From assembly GCA_946997215.1 (NCBI GenBank), contig CAMPUL010000001.1, positions 22,592 through 86,591 of the forward strand: 64,000 bases of DNA, read 5' to 3'. Numbering within the stretch: the first letter of the stretch is position 1; each line of letters begins with the position of its first letter. Below the pieces are notes generated by a model that ran no database searches, had not been told where the DNA came from, and saw only the letters and a program-made list of their open reading frames with translations. This DNA is from Gardnerella vaginalis. GTDB lineage: Bacteria > Actinomycetota > Actinomycetes > Actinomycetales > Bifidobacteriaceae. Positions 36,710-47,161 of this stretch are shown piece after piece. The position numbers and the translations under genes were made by a program.

Positions 36710-37465
36710 CTAGTTATTTTGATTATTTTTTTCTGTATTTTTTATAGGTTTATCGGAAATTTTACGATTATATGCATTATGTCTGCGATATTTACTTATT
36801 TTTATTGGCGATTTTCGATTCATTGCACCAAAAAGTGTTAAATCAAACTTTACAGACATTAATCGCATAGCAACTACTAGCACAACAATAAGCGTGTCTA
36901 AAATCATCTCTGTAATAACATCAAAGCACCCTGCACGTTGCGCTTTTACAACAAATACCGTTAAAACACACCCAACTGCAGCAGGAAACGCATACCAATG
37001 CTTATCTCGAACAATTACAGGAACTTGATTCAAAACCATATCTCGAATTAAACCACCACCAAGAGCGGTAGCCATGCCTAAAAACACGGAAGCCATTCCA
37101 GACATGTGAAAATCCAAGCCTTTAGCAGTGCCATTTACAGCAAAAAGCCCCAATGCTAAAGCATCTAAAGTTAGCATAAGCCACTTCCACTCATCAATTT
37201 CTAGATGAGCAAAAGCAACAATAACACCCGATGCAAGGCCAGTAAAAACAAATCCCCTATCCGCAATTCCTACAGGAGGCAAAGCTCCAAGCAAAACGTC
37301 TCTAACAATTCCGCCACCCAATGCTGTAAGCCAAGACGTTGCGATTATTGCAAAAATATCGTAGTTCTTGCGAATAGCCCACATTCCACCAACCATACCG
37401 CAACAACCCATAGCTATGTATTCAACAACAAGGAAGAAAACGTTGTCGCCTAATGCCCCTTCCAC
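36710..37465 (-). CDS. TRIC/YadS-family (UPF0126) membrane protein
   Basis: 251-residue membrane protein with the two repeats of the family (TALGGGIVRDVLLG and TALGGGLIRDMVLNQ), about seven hydrophobic helices and the GGG-x-x-RD motifs that define it. Members include the trimeric intracellular cation-channel-like proteins and YadS; transport of glycine has been suggested for related proteins. The C terminus is basic and Lys/Asn-rich. The start is GTG with AAGGGAG upstream. It stands alone between the lysine riboswitch region and ilvE. Confidence 0.9.
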   Translation of the reverse strand: MEGALGDNVFFLVVEYIAMGCCGMVGGMWAIRKNYDIFAIIATSWLTALGGGIVRDVLLGALPPVGIADRGFVFTGLASGVIVAFAHLEIDEWKWLMLTLDALALGLFAVNGTAKGLDFHMSGMASVFLGMATALGGGLIRDMVLNQVPVIVRDKHWYAFPAAVGCVLTVFVVKAQRAGCFDVITEMILDTLIVVLVVAMRLMSVKFDLTLFGAMNRKSPIKISKYRRHNAYNRKISDKPIKNTEKNNQNN

Positions 37466-37653
37466 AATACTCCCTTTCTATGCGCTAAACACTAAAAACA
37501 AAATCTAACTAACAATCAACCTATAGATAATCAAGCATACAATTAGCGCGCCACTTGTTATAAACATAAAATGTTATAAACATAAGATGACGCGCTAAAT
37601 AGCAAATATAATAACGTTTTTACGACTAATTTTTGAACGATTTCAATTCTTAA

Positions 37654-38823
37654 CTAGTCGCACACCTTCCACATCCAGTTGTGAGTGTCTTCAACATCTC
37701 CAAGCTGAATGCCAAGAAGCTCATCGCGAAGCTCTTGCGTAAGAGCACCAACACCGCCGTCTGCAACCTTAAGATCGAATTCATCCGACTTAAATCTGCC
37801 GATTGGTGTAATGATTGCAGCAGTTCCGCAAGCAAGAACTTCCGTAACTTCGCCAGAACGAATGTCGTCAAGCAAGCCTTTCAGAGGAATCATGGTTTCA
37901 ACAACATCATGACCCTTCTCTTTTGCAAGTTGAATAATAGAACGGCGAGTAACGCCTGGAAGAATGCTACCAGTCAAAGATGGAGTTTCCAAATGACCAT
38001 CCTTATGGAGCGCAAACATGTTCATGCCACCAAGCTCTTCCAAATAAGTCTTAGTTGCAGCGTCCACAAAGCAAACCTGCTCACATCCGTGCTCAATGCC
38101 CTTATATTCGCCAAGCAAAGAAGCAGCATAATTTCCGCCACACTTAGCAAAACCAGTTCCACCAGGACCAGTGCGGAACCATTGATCTTCTACCCAAATG
38201 CTAACAGGCTTTAAGCCGCCCTTAAAGTATGGACCAGAAGGAGAAGCAATTACGCAATACTCAACCTCGTGAGCTTCGCGAACACCAAGGAAAGGCTCAG
38301 AAGCAAACATAAATGGTCGCATATAAAGCGTGTATTCGCGCCTGCTTGGAACCCACTCTTTATCTCGCTTAACTAAAGCAGCAACAGAACCAATAAAATC
38401 GTCAATGGAAAGATCTGGCAAATACAAACGCTTAGCAGAATTTTGGAATCGCGCAGCATTAATATCTGGTCGGAAAAGCCAAATAGAACCATCTGCACGC
38501 TTATAAGCCTTTAAGCCTTCAAAGCATTCTTGAGCATAGTGAAGCACAGATGCGCCTGGATCCATTTTTAATGGACCGTAAGGCTCAACACGCCTATCGG
38601 ACCAGCCTTCTCCCTTGGTCCAAGACATATGAACCATATTGTCGGAGAAAATCTGACCAAATGCTGGCTTATCAATAAGTTCGTTGCGCTTAGCACTAGA
38701 AACTGGATTGTCGTTAGGCAAAACGGTAAAGTTGCCAGCTAATTTGTTTAACAGAGCAGGATCGCTATGATTATAAGAATCGTAGGCATCCTTAAACTCT
38801 GGAGCGACTTCTAAATCGGCCAT
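37654..38823 (-). CDS. ilvE: branched-chain amino-acid aminotransferase
   Basis: PLP enzyme interconverting Val, Leu and Ile with their 2-oxo acids. The 389 residues fit the large (eukaryote-type) BCAT group. GGNYAASLLGEYKGIEHGCEQVCFVDA contains the region near the PLP Lys, and TRRSIIQLAKEKGHDVVE and VLACGTAAIITPIG follow. The ATG at 38823 (MADLEVAPEF) with AGGA upstream is preferred; an earlier in-frame ATG would add 21 unlikely residues. A 230-bp gap to tRNA-Leu on the right holds nothing I can identify. Confidence 0.95.
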   Translation of the reverse strand: MADLEVAPEFKDAYDSYNHSDPALLNKLAGNFTVLPNDNPVSSAKRNELIDKPAFGQIFSDNMVHMSWTKGEGWSDRRVEPYGPLKMDPGASVLHYAQECFEGLKAYKRADGSIWLFRPDINAARFQNSAKRLYLPDLSIDDFIGSVAALVKRDKEWVPSRREYTLYMRPFMFASEPFLGVREAHEVEYCVIASPSGPYFKGGLKPVSIWVEDQWFRTGPGGTGFAKCGGNYAASLLGEYKGIEHGCEQVCFVDAATKTYLEELGGMNMFALHKDGHLETPSLTGSILPGVTRRSIIQLAKEKGHDVVETMIPLKGLLDDIRSGEVTEVLACGTAAIITPIGRFKSDEFDLKVADGGVGALTQELRDELLGIQLGDVEDTHNWMWKVCD

Positions 38824-39053
38824 TATGTCTCTTTTCCTATTTGCAATTACTGTATTTGTGATTGCTTTATAATTAATGCATTGCAATTGCTTTTAATGCA
38901 ATTAATGGTATAGATTAGTACGATTCTCAATTAACGCAAGCCCGAATACAAATATTTTTTATAGAAAAGCAAGCATTTAGCCTAAAGATTTACGATTTGC
39001 AACAAAGAATTAACATAATACGCGAAAAAATTAAATTCGCAGCGTAAGATTTG

Positions 39054-39137
39054 TGCCTCTGGTGGGACTCGAACCCACAAGCCCGTAAGGGCGTCAGATT
39101 TTAAGTCTGATGCGTATGCCAATTCCGCCACGGAGGC
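39054..39137 (-). tRNA. tRNA-Leu (TAA)
   Basis: 84-nt class II tRNA. Acceptor GCCTCCG/CAGAGGC with one C-A mismatch, anticodon stem CAGA/TCTG enclosing a loop with anticodon TAA, a variable arm (GCCCTTACGGGC), and the T loop GGGTTCGAGTCCC. It lies immediately downstream of the DUF501-Ppx gene on the same strand. Confidence 0.96.
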
Positions 39138-39178
39138 AACAGTCATTAATTATGCCATATAAAACAATTAAAAACAAC

Positions 39179-40810
39179 TCAGCGTGTGGCGAGTGTTCTA
39201 CGGCCCAAATCTAGAGTGATTCCGTCCAACAAACCGTGTTCACTTGCAACAAAAGTTTCCAAAACGCCGCCATGATCTTGATAAGCCTCTTTAGCAAGAC
39301 GCTCAAGAACGCGACTTAGCACAACTGCACCTCCGCCAACAACATCAACTCTTCCAGGATGAATCGTGGCATATGTGCGACGCCTATCCCTAGACATATG
39401 CAAGAACCTATCGTTAACAGTATATGCCTGATCTAACGCGATTTTTACTCCATCAACAGCCTTATGATCATAATGCTTTAAGCCAATCGCAAGAGCCGCC
39501 ATAGTTGTAACAGTACCCGAAACACCAATAATCGTGCGAGCTTTACCAGCCTTAACGTGCTTTAACGCTTCGTCTATATTCTTGTCAATATCTTTTATTG
39601 CGCAAGATATCTCTTCTTCAGTAGGCGGGTCCGTATGCAAATGACGCTCAGTCATGCGCACAGAACCAATGTTCATAGAATACGCAGAATCAACCTTATC
39701 TTCAGCAATATTTACGCCATCTCCACCTAAAACAAGCTCTGTGGAACCGCCACCTAAATCAATAACAAGATAAGGCGCTTGCAAGTCTTTTCTAGAAACA
39801 ACGCTTGTTGCTCCCAAAAAACTCAAAGCAGCTTCTTCAGTTCCACTAATCACCTCTGGATGCACACCCAGCTCTTCAAACATCATTTGTTCAAACACAT
39901 CTCTGTTTAGAGCATCCCTTGTTGCAGAAGTTGCAACAAAACGAATAGCATCCACCTTATGCTCGCCAAGAACCTTTGCAAACTCTTTAGCAGCTTCTTT
40001 TACACGCTCTAATGCATCGGGCGCAAACATATGCGTTTCGTCAATTCCCTGCCCCAATCGCACAACCCTAAGCATTCTAGGAACAACATCTTTCATGCCA
40101 TTTTCATCAACTCTAGCAATTTTTAGGCGAATCGAATTAGTCCCACAATCGATTGCAGCTACGCAAACAGACTTGTTAGGTACGCCTTCTCGATTAACTT
40201 TTTTGCAACCAAGATTGAGCGATTCTTCATCTTCATTCTGTGCATAGTCATTATCTCCCCAAGGAGTAGTGCATTTGCAAACTTTTGGACTAAACTCACT
40301 TGCGATTTTCTCTAGAACAATATCTCCAATAGGATTTACGCCCTTGCCCATAACAAGACTTTGAGCTAGCAAAGCATGCAAGCATTTAACGCGAACTGGC
40401 ATTCCGCCTGCGCTCATGTTTTTAATATGCTCTTCGCTATCGTTTAATCGATTAGCTAACTCTTTGCGAAACTCTAAATACGCTTTATGAGCATATTCGT
40501 ATTTTTTAGCAACTTCTTCGTCAGAATTTAACAAATCGTTGCATTCCTTCATAAAGCCTTGTGCTTCTAGGTGTGAAGCAGCTTTAACAGCTTCCGGACT
40601 CGTTAAATAGCATGTTGTAGGAAAAGGCGTTCCGTCTTCTAAGCATGGACGCGTAATAACAGCAAGTGGCCTACCGCAAACACATCTAGCGCCGACTGCA
40701 ACCATGCCCCTTGGAAATCTTCCTAATTGACGCTTTACAATGTTTTTGTCTGCTTTATTTGCAGGATTCTCTAGTAGCTTACTCACTAATAACTTTGCGT
40801 TTAGACCCAT
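39179..40810 (-). CDS. DUF501 domain fused to Ppx/GppA exopolyphosphatase
   Basis: About 543 residues in two parts. Residues 1-185 are a DUF501 domain (RFPRGMVAVGARCVCGRPLAV; FPTTCYLTSPEAV; NMSAGGMPVRVKCLH). After a linker (about 185-210), residues 215-540 form a Ppx/GppA phosphatase of the ASKHA fold: AAIDCGTNSIRLKIA, FVATSATRDALN, VISGTEEAALSFLGA, LVIDLGGGSTELVLG and VGGGAVVLSRVLE. The Ppx part probably degrades polyphosphate or pppGpp. In Mycobacterium tuberculosis the equivalent proteins are the separate neighbours Rv1025 and Rv1026. I start at the ATG at 40810, which has GGAG 6 nt upstream; two earlier ATGs are less likely. Confidence 0.92.
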   Translation of the reverse strand: MGLNAKLLVSKLLENPANKADKNIVKRQLGRFPRGMVAVGARCVCGRPLAVITRPCLEDGTPFPTTCYLTSPEAVKAASHLEAQGFMKECNDLLNSDEEVAKKYEYAHKAYLEFRKELANRLNDSEEHIKNMSAGGMPVRVKCLHALLAQSLVMGKGVNPIGDIVLEKIASEFSPKVCKCTTPWGDNDYAQNEDEESLNLGCKKVNREGVPNKSVCVAAIDCGTNSIRLKIARVDENGMKDVVPRMLRVVRLGQGIDETHMFAPDALERVKEAAKEFAKVLGEHKVDAIRFVATSATRDALNRDVFEQMMFEELGVHPEVISGTEEAALSFLGATSVVSRKDLQAPYLVIDLGGGSTELVLGGDGVNIAEDKVDSAYSMNIGSVRMTERHLHTDPPTEEEISCAIKDIDKNIDEALKHVKAGKARTIIGVSGTVTTMAALAIGLKHYDHKAVDGVKIALDQAYTVNDRFLHMSRDRRRTYATIHPGRVDVVGGGAVVLSRVLERLAKEAYQDHGGVLETFVASEHGLLDGITLDLGRRTLATR

Positions 40811-40884
40811 GTTCCACTCCATATGCATTGAGCATCTTAAAATCGAATATAATTCTTATTTTTTAATTCTATCTAGTTTTAATT

Positions 40885-41523
40885 CTATCTACTTTTATTA
40901 CTATTATTATGTTTTTTGTTTGTTGATTTTTCATTATTACTTTTAGATTTATTAGACTTGCTTGTGCTATTGGAGTGATTATTTTGCTTGCCACTTTGCT
41001 TAGTGGTATTAATCTTAGAAGACTTGCTATTTGCATCATTTTCTTTAGCCTTAAAGCTCATATCGTCTGGCTTGTCTGCCTTGTGAAGAGCATAAAACAA
41101 GTCACTATACCACGGCAATGCTTTTCTATCTTCGTACAAAGAATCATCCTTATTAAACGATTCTGGAACAGAACCAGTAATCGCCTCAGGATGCTCTACT
41201 CTAACAGCTTGCTCCCCTGGAAATATAAACCCCAATCTTTCCCTTGCTTGAGCTGCAACATATGCCCTGTCTTTCCAACGTTCTACATCGTTATTAAGAG
41301 CTTGCTTTTTATCTTTCAAAGCAGACTCATCCCTTTGCAAAGCGTGCAATTCTGCCAAACTTAAAGCATAGTTACGAATTGTTGATATAAGACCAATACA
41401 GCAAAGAAATACAACAACTATCATGGAAACAAATACGATTGAACCAGAAAACAGCTTCTTTTTTTGAGGCTGATTTGATTCGTCAACTGTATTTGCAGTC
41501 ATGCGGCGATTTCTTAAAATCAT
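40885..41523 (-). CDS. FtsB/DivIC-like septum formation protein
   Basis: 212-residue bitopic protein. A basic N terminus and one membrane helix (about residues 27-50) precede a leucine-heptad coiled coil (LSLAELHALQRDESALKDKKQALNN... ) and WKDRAYVAAQARERLGFIFPGEQAV, the actinobacterial DivIC signature. The C terminus is a low-complexity Lys/Ser/Asn tail. It should act in the divisome with FtsL and FtsQ. Its place between the Ppx gene and eno matches actinobacteria such as Mycobacterium (Rv1023-Rv1026), except that a dehydrogenase gene is inserted here. The start lacks a good Shine-Dalgarno; ATGs at 41523 and 41502 are both possible. Confidence 0.87.
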   Translation of the reverse strand: MILRNRRMTANTVDESNQPQKKKLFSGSIVFVSMIVVVFLCCIGLISTIRNYALSLAELHALQRDESALKDKKQALNNDVERWKDRAYVAAQARERLGFIFPGEQAVRVEHPEAITGSVPESFNKDDSLYEDRKALPWYSDLFYALHKADKPDDMSFKAKENDANSKSSKINTTKQSGKQNNHSNSTSKSNKSKSNNEKSTNKKHNNSNKSR

Positions 41524-41572
41524 ACTTCTAAATTACTTTGAATATTCGACGTGACGCACACGCGCTTATAAG

Positions 41573-41607
41573 ATTGCGGCCAGCAGAACAAGGCCACTGA
41601 CCGCAAT
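41573..41607 (-). other. hairpin after the hydroxyacid dehydrogenase gene
   Basis: ATTGCGG (41573-41579) pairs with CCGCAAT (41601-41607), with a GGCC/GGCC inner pairing. There is no clear U-run, so this may be a weak terminator or a stabilising stem. It is flanked by copies of TTTATTATTAAGCT (41618-41658). Confidence 0.4.
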
Positions 41608-41684
41608 AAACTCTTAGCTTTATTATTAAGCTATATTATTAAACTTTATTATTAAGCTTTAGTCTTTAGAGTTTTGACTTTAGA

Positions 41685-42599
41685 TTACTCCATTTGAGCT
41701 TTGCTCAAAATCGTATCCGCAGAATGTTGCAATTTTTGCAACTCTTCTTGAGTCAAATCAAGCTGGCATTGCTTAACAATTCCTTCTCTACCAACAATTG
41801 CTGGGTAAGAAAGATAAGAATGGTATTCTTCGCGATAGTTAGAAACAGGCATTTGCTCTTTAGAATCCGAAAGAACTGCATCCACTAAACGAACTGCAGC
41901 AGCAGCAATACCGTAGTTTGTGTACTTCTTTCCGTAGAACACTGTAAATCCACCTTCGCGAGTTTCCTCGTCAATTGCATCCAAATCAATGTTCTTTTCT
42001 TTAATAAGCTCTGTTATAGGCTGCTCAAAAACTTTAACAGTAGACCACGCAACGAATTGCGAATCACCGTGCTCTCCCAAGCTATATCCCTTAACAGCCT
42101 TTGGATGCACGCCAAAGAACTTGCCTACTGCACGATGCAAGCGCGCAGAATCAAGCAAAGTGCCAGTTCCAATAATCTTTTCATAAGGAAGACCAGTAGC
42201 TTCCTTGTAAAGCTGGCAAATAGCATCGCAAGGATTAGTTATATCAATCAAAACACCGTGGAACCCAGAAGCCTTAATCTTTGCACCAACTTCTGCAACT
42301 TCCTTACGATTATACTTAAGCTCTGCAAAACGATCTGGATGAGGAACGTCCAAAAGCTTTATGTGGCCCAAGGCACTTACGACTACCTCTACGTCTTTTA
42401 ATGCTTCATAATCATTAACTGTAATATTAACGTTAAAAGGCACATTATCCATTGAATCTTCAAAATCCAATGCGTCGGCATTCACCTTTGCCTCATTAGT
42501 ATCATAAAGATACAAATCATCAGCGTGACCGCCAACAACAAGTTGATGCGCTACAGCAGCACCAACGTTTCCCATGCCTATAACAGCAACTTTTCTCAT
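41685..42599 (-). CDS. L-2-hydroxyacid dehydrogenase (L-2-hydroxyisocaproate/L-lactate dehydrogenase family)
   Basis: NAD-dependent dehydrogenase of about 304 residues. The Rossmann loop is IGMGNVGAAVAHQL; GTLLDSARLHR and the catalytic His in GYSLGEHGDSQFVAWS are intact. The substrate loop is LGHIKLLDVPHPDRFAELK, which follows the pattern of Weissella (Lactobacillus) confusa L-2-hydroxyisocaproate dehydrogenase (LGNIKL...DRFAELK) rather than the Q102 loop of standard lactate dehydrogenases. It may therefore take branched 2-oxo acids, though lactate activity is not excluded. The ATG at 42599 is 9 nt after AAGGAG; the ATG at 42608 abuts it. The gene interrupts the eno-ftsB block. Confidence 0.9.
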   Translation of the reverse strand: MRKVAVIGMGNVGAAVAHQLVVGGHADDLYLYDTNEAKVNADALDFEDSMDNVPFNVNITVNDYEALKDVEVVVSALGHIKLLDVPHPDRFAELKYNRKEVAEVGAKIKASGFHGVLIDITNPCDAICQLYKEATGLPYEKIIGTGTLLDSARLHRAVGKFFGVHPKAVKGYSLGEHGDSQFVAWSTVKVFEQPITELIKEKNIDLDAIDEETREGGFTVFYGKKYTNYGIAAAAVRLVDAVLSDSKEQMPVSNYREEYHSYLSYPAIVGREGIVKQCQLDLTQEELQKLQHSADTILSKAQME

Positions 42600-42713
42600 A
42601 TGAAACATCTCCTTCCGTTTTTAGTTTTCCATAAAAAATAGCACTATTTTGAAGAGAATAAAAGTAATTTTAGAAAAATTTATATATTTTTTCAAAAAAT
42701 CGCTAAAATATAC

Positions 42714-42748
42714 GAAAAACGGCCAATCGCATCAAATGCGACTGACCG
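42714..42748 (-). terminator. terminator of eno
   Basis: 13-bp stem (42720-42732 with 42736-42748, two wobble pairs) with a 3-nt loop, followed on the minus strand by GTTTTTCG. Confidence 0.85.
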
Positions 42749-42810
42749 AATTATGCTACAGTCTAGATCTTAAACAAGACTTACGTAGAACTTATAAAAG
42801 CTCTAGCATA

Positions 42811-44115
<1,305 letters not shown>

Positions 44116-44219
44116 TTATTTATCTGTTGGTTGTGTAACATATTCAAGATTAATGCGTTTTATGGACGTTATTTCGCAGCGTAAGTCGTTAAGCATACAA
44201 GACTATATAATCTAAGCTT

Positions 44220-44248
44220 TTGTTAATTTGTCCACACCTTTGTACAAT
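44220..44248 (+). promoter_or_regulatory. promoter of the TPP-controlled transporter operon
   Basis: TTGTTA (44220-44225), a 17-bp spacer and TACAAT (44243-44248); transcription would start just before the riboswitch. Confidence 0.7.
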
Positions 44249-44257
44249 AATAACAAA

Positions 44258-44349
44258 CTGACACGGGGTGCAATTATTCGCTTGATTGTAATTGCTGAGA
44301 TTATACCCGTCGAACCTGATATAGCTAGTACTATCGAAGGGAATGTCGA
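44258..44349 (+). promoter_or_regulatory. TPP riboswitch (THI box)
   Basis: Conserved thi-box sequence: GACACGGGGTGC, then TTGCTGAGA, ATACCCGTCGAACCTGATA, TAGTAC and CGAAGGGAATGTC. GACA/TGTC closes P1. The final AAGGGA, at the 3' side of the aptamer, is also the Shine-Dalgarno of the next gene, so thiamine pyrophosphate binding should block translation. Confidence 0.96.
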
Positions 44350-45159
44350 ATGGTTAGCCATTGTAAGAGCATGCTAAAAAATGCATCTTCTTCACTACGT
44401 TTATGTGTGCCATGGCTTTCCACACTTGTCATACTTATTGGATGGTTTTTAGCTACACTTGGGCCTAAAGAGACTAGGCACATTCCATCACCTGCAGAAG
44501 TAATTAACGCTTTTCAAGAATTAAACTCAGAAGGTTTAATTTGGCCTTCGTTGGGAATTAGTTTTACAAGAGTTATTGCAGGATTATGTTTAGGAATGAT
44601 AATTGCAGTTCCAGCAGGAGTTATTTCTGGTAGCACAAAGCTGGGCGACATTATTATTAACAAGCCTGGCCACATGCTACGGTCTGTTCCTTTTACTGCA
44701 CTAGCACCTTTGCTTATTATTTTATTAGGCATTGGTGAGACTATGAAAATAGCTCTTATTGCTATAGGCGTATTTGGAACGTTCTACGTAAATATGAGGG
44801 ATGGAGTTCGTAATATTGATCCCAAACTCTTGGAATTAGCTCGCGCATACAAAGTAAATAGCAAAACAGTATTTTTCACAATTCTTCTTCGAGGAGCGCT
44901 ACCTAACTTTATGACTGCTTTACGCTTTGCAATATCAGTGTCTTGGGTGGCATTGGTAACGTGTGAAACAGTCAACGCTTCAAAAGGAATTGGATATGTT
45001 CTTGCAAGATCACAAGAATTTTACAGACCAGATCAAATGCTGCTATGCATAGTTTTATACGCGATTGCAGGCCTACTTTCTGAAGGAATTGCAACACTTT
45101 TAGAAAAAATTTGCATGCCTGAGCGACGTTCATCCATCGTTAAAATCAAACAGAACTAA
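44350..45159 (+). CDS. ABC transporter permease for thiamine or precursor (ThiX/SsuC-like)
   Basis: 269-residue inner membrane protein with six predicted helices and the EAA-type loop DGVRNIDPKLLELARAYK that contacts the ATPase. It resembles the SsuC/TauC family, which also includes HMP/thiamine-precursor transporters. A TPP riboswitch immediately upstream makes thiamine or a precursor the likely cargo. It is the first gene of a three-gene operon with a lipoprotein and an ATPase. Confidence 0.9.
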   Translation: MVSHCKSMLKNASSSLRLCVPWLSTLVILIGWFLATLGPKETRHIPSPAEVINAFQELNSEGLIWPSLGISFTRVIAGLCLGMIIAVPAGVISGSTKLGDIIINKPGHMLRSVPFTALAPLLIILLGIGETMKIALIAIGVFGTFYVNMRDGVRNIDPKLLELARAYKVNSKTVFFTILLRGALPNFMTALRFAISVSWVALVTCETVNASKGIGYVLARSQEFYRPDQMLLCIVLYAIAGLLSEGIATLLEKICMPERRSSIVKIKQN

Positions 45160-45189
45160 GAATATTAGCAAAATAATTAGGAGAATAAA

Positions 45190-46221
45190 ATGGCTAAATT
45201 CGCATTATCTACAACAAGTAAGCGAGCATTAGCAGCTTTCTGCGCGCTTTGCACAGCAATCACCCTAGCATCATGCGGAAGCTCGAACAATAAAACACAA
45301 GCATCATCCGCAAAATCTTCCACAAATACTACTAAGCAAGTAAAAGAAGATACTGGAACTTTAAGAGTAGCGTACTTGACTTCTGCAAATTATTTAACAA
45401 CTCTTTCAAATAACACAAAGATGGCAGATAAGATCTTTGGTAAAGCAAAGGTTACTTTTAGTGGACCTTATGTTCCTCCAGAAGCAAACACTGCAGTAAC
45501 TTCTGGAAACGCAGACGTAACAACCACAGGATCTGGCCATTTTATTCATTTTATCTCCAAAGGCCAGCCATGGGTTGCTTATGCCATTAACTATTACAAT
45601 GGAAACGCTCAAGGAATCGTAGCAGCACCAAATAGCGGAATCAAATCGCTTAAAGACTTGTACGGAAAGAAGATTGGAATTATTGCTAAAGGTGGAAGCG
45701 GAGATTATATAATTCACAAAGCCTTTGAAAAAGCAGGACTTGACCCATCCAAAGTTCAAGAAGTAGAGATGAGCCCAAAGAACTTCCATGCAGCATTCAC
45801 AACTGGTCAAGTTGATGCATTAGCAACCTTCGATCAGAACTTTGCTGCAGCTCTTGCAACTCCAGGATCAAAACTTCTAGTCACTGCAAAAGATTATGGA
45901 AATATTAACTTCGGAATCCAAGTTGCATCTGCTGAATTTGCTAAAAAGCACCCACAGTTATTAAAGAAAATGTATCGTGCTTTAGTAGAAGAAGGTAAGA
46001 GAGTTAAGAAGAAGCATTCGATTATTCTTGATATGTATAAGAAGTTTGGTGCATCCGATGAAACAATGAAAGAATTAGCTAAGTTTGACATTCCACAAAT
46101 TCGACCAATGAATGAAGAAACAATGAAAATGCTTAAACAACAAGCTAAGGAATATGTTAAATACGGATTTATTAAAGAAGTTCCTGATTTCTCTAAAGCT
46201 GTAATCGATTGCAGCAAGTAA
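45190..46221 (+). CDS. substrate-binding lipoprotein of the TPP-controlled ABC transporter
   Basis: 343-residue lipoprotein; the signal peptide ends LASCGSS with the lipid Cys. It belongs to the NMT1/SsuA-like periplasmic-binding fold, with LRVAYLTSANYLTTLSNN at the first strand, GSGHFIHFISKG, and SLKDLYGKKIGIIAKGGSGDY in the second lobe. A role in capture of thiamine or its pyrimidine precursor is inferred from the riboswitch. AGGAG is well placed before the ATG. Confidence 0.9.
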   Translation: MAKFALSTTSKRALAAFCALCTAITLASCGSSNNKTQASSAKSSTNTTKQVKEDTGTLRVAYLTSANYLTTLSNNTKMADKIFGKAKVTFSGPYVPPEANTAVTSGNADVTTTGSGHFIHFISKGQPWVAYAINYYNGNAQGIVAAPNSGIKSLKDLYGKKIGIIAKGGSGDYIIHKAFEKAGLDPSKVQEVEMSPKNFHAAFTTGQVDALATFDQNFAAALATPGSKLLVTAKDYGNINFGIQVASAEFAKKHPQLLKKMYRALVEEGKRVKKKHSIILDMYKKFGASDETMKELAKFDIPQIRPMNEETMKMLKQQAKEYVKYGFIKEVPDFSKAVIDCSK

Positions 46222-46269
46222 ACGATTACTAATCGTAATTAAAACACTAATTGTAATTAAAATACGACT

Positions 46270-47085
46270 ATGTTTAATAGCATTTTTCATAAGCGTAGCA
46301 ATGTGGAAGTTTCCAAAGAATCTACTTGCAAATCAAATATTAACGATAGTGATTACTGCGTTAGTATAGAGAATCTAGGTATTTCTTTCGCAAGCGAAAA
46401 AAGTAAAAATACAGAAAACGATTTTGCAAATAATTCTTCTTTTGTATTGAAAAACATTACGATGAGAATTAAAAAAGGCGAATTTGTTTCGCTTATTGGT
46501 AGATCGGGATGCGGAAAAACTACGCTTTTGAAAATAATTGCAGGACTACTAACTCCTAGCGAAGGCAGCATTCACGCAACAAGCCGTCAGGCTATTGGTT
46601 TTCAAGACGCACGCTTAATACCGTGGCTTTCTGTAAACAAAAATGTTGTTTTCGGTATGGAAGGAAGCAAGGAAGATCTTAAGAATATTGCGCATTTAGC
46701 GCTTTGCCAAATGCAGCTTGTTGGCTACGATAACAAGTGGCCTTCTGAGCTTTCTGGAGGACAGGCGCAACGCGTATCTTTAGCTAGAGCTTTAGTTAGA
46801 AGTCCTGAATTATTGTTGCTTGACGAGCCTTTTGGAGCTTTAGACGCTCTTACGCGTTTCGATATGCAAGATTTGCTCAATAATCTTCAAGCTAAATATG
46901 GCTGGACTACACTTATGGTTACGCATGACATTGCGGAAGCTGTAAGACTTTCTGACCGCATTCTTATGATAAAAAATGGCAAAATTGCTAAGCAATGGCA
47001 TATTAATCGCGAAGATCTTGATGCTCAAAATCGTCCCATAAATCATAGTGAAATCGAAGATGAGCTTAGAGAAGCTTTGCAATAA
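46270..47085 (+). CDS. ABC transporter ATPase of the TPP-controlled system (ThiZ/SsuB-like)
   Basis: 271-residue ATPase: Walker A GRSGCGKTTLLK, Q-loop FQDARL, signature LSGGQAQRVSLARAL, Walker B LLLLDEPFGALDA and the switch His in MVTHDIAEAV. The first 40 residues are polar and unlike the family; the ATG at 46270 has no evident Shine-Dalgarno, so a later start is possible. As the only such ATPase in the window it could also serve the second ThiXY-like pair at 51541-53683 (inference). Confidence 0.9.
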   Translation: MFNSIFHKRSNVEVSKESTCKSNINDSDYCVSIENLGISFASEKSKNTENDFANNSSFVLKNITMRIKKGEFVSLIGRSGCGKTTLLKIIAGLLTPSEGSIHATSRQAIGFQDARLIPWLSVNKNVVFGMEGSKEDLKNIAHLALCQMQLVGYDNKWPSELSGGQAQRVSLARALVRSPELLLLDEPFGALDALTRFDMQDLLNNLQAKYGWTTLMVTHDIAEAVRLSDRILMIKNGKIAKQWHINREDLDAQNRPINHSEIEDELREALQ

Positions 47086-47107
47086 GTAACGCAAAATAAT
47101 GTGAATC

Positions 47108-47141
47108 AAGGCGACTGCAAAATAGCGGCCGCCTTTATTTA
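47108..47141 (+). terminator. terminator of the transporter operon
   Basis: AAGGCG (47108-47113) pairs with CGCCTT (47130-47135), followed by TATTTAT. It lies between the ATPase gene and the end of mfd. Confidence 0.65.
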
Positions 47142-47161
47142 TAAACAGCGCAAGATTTACC

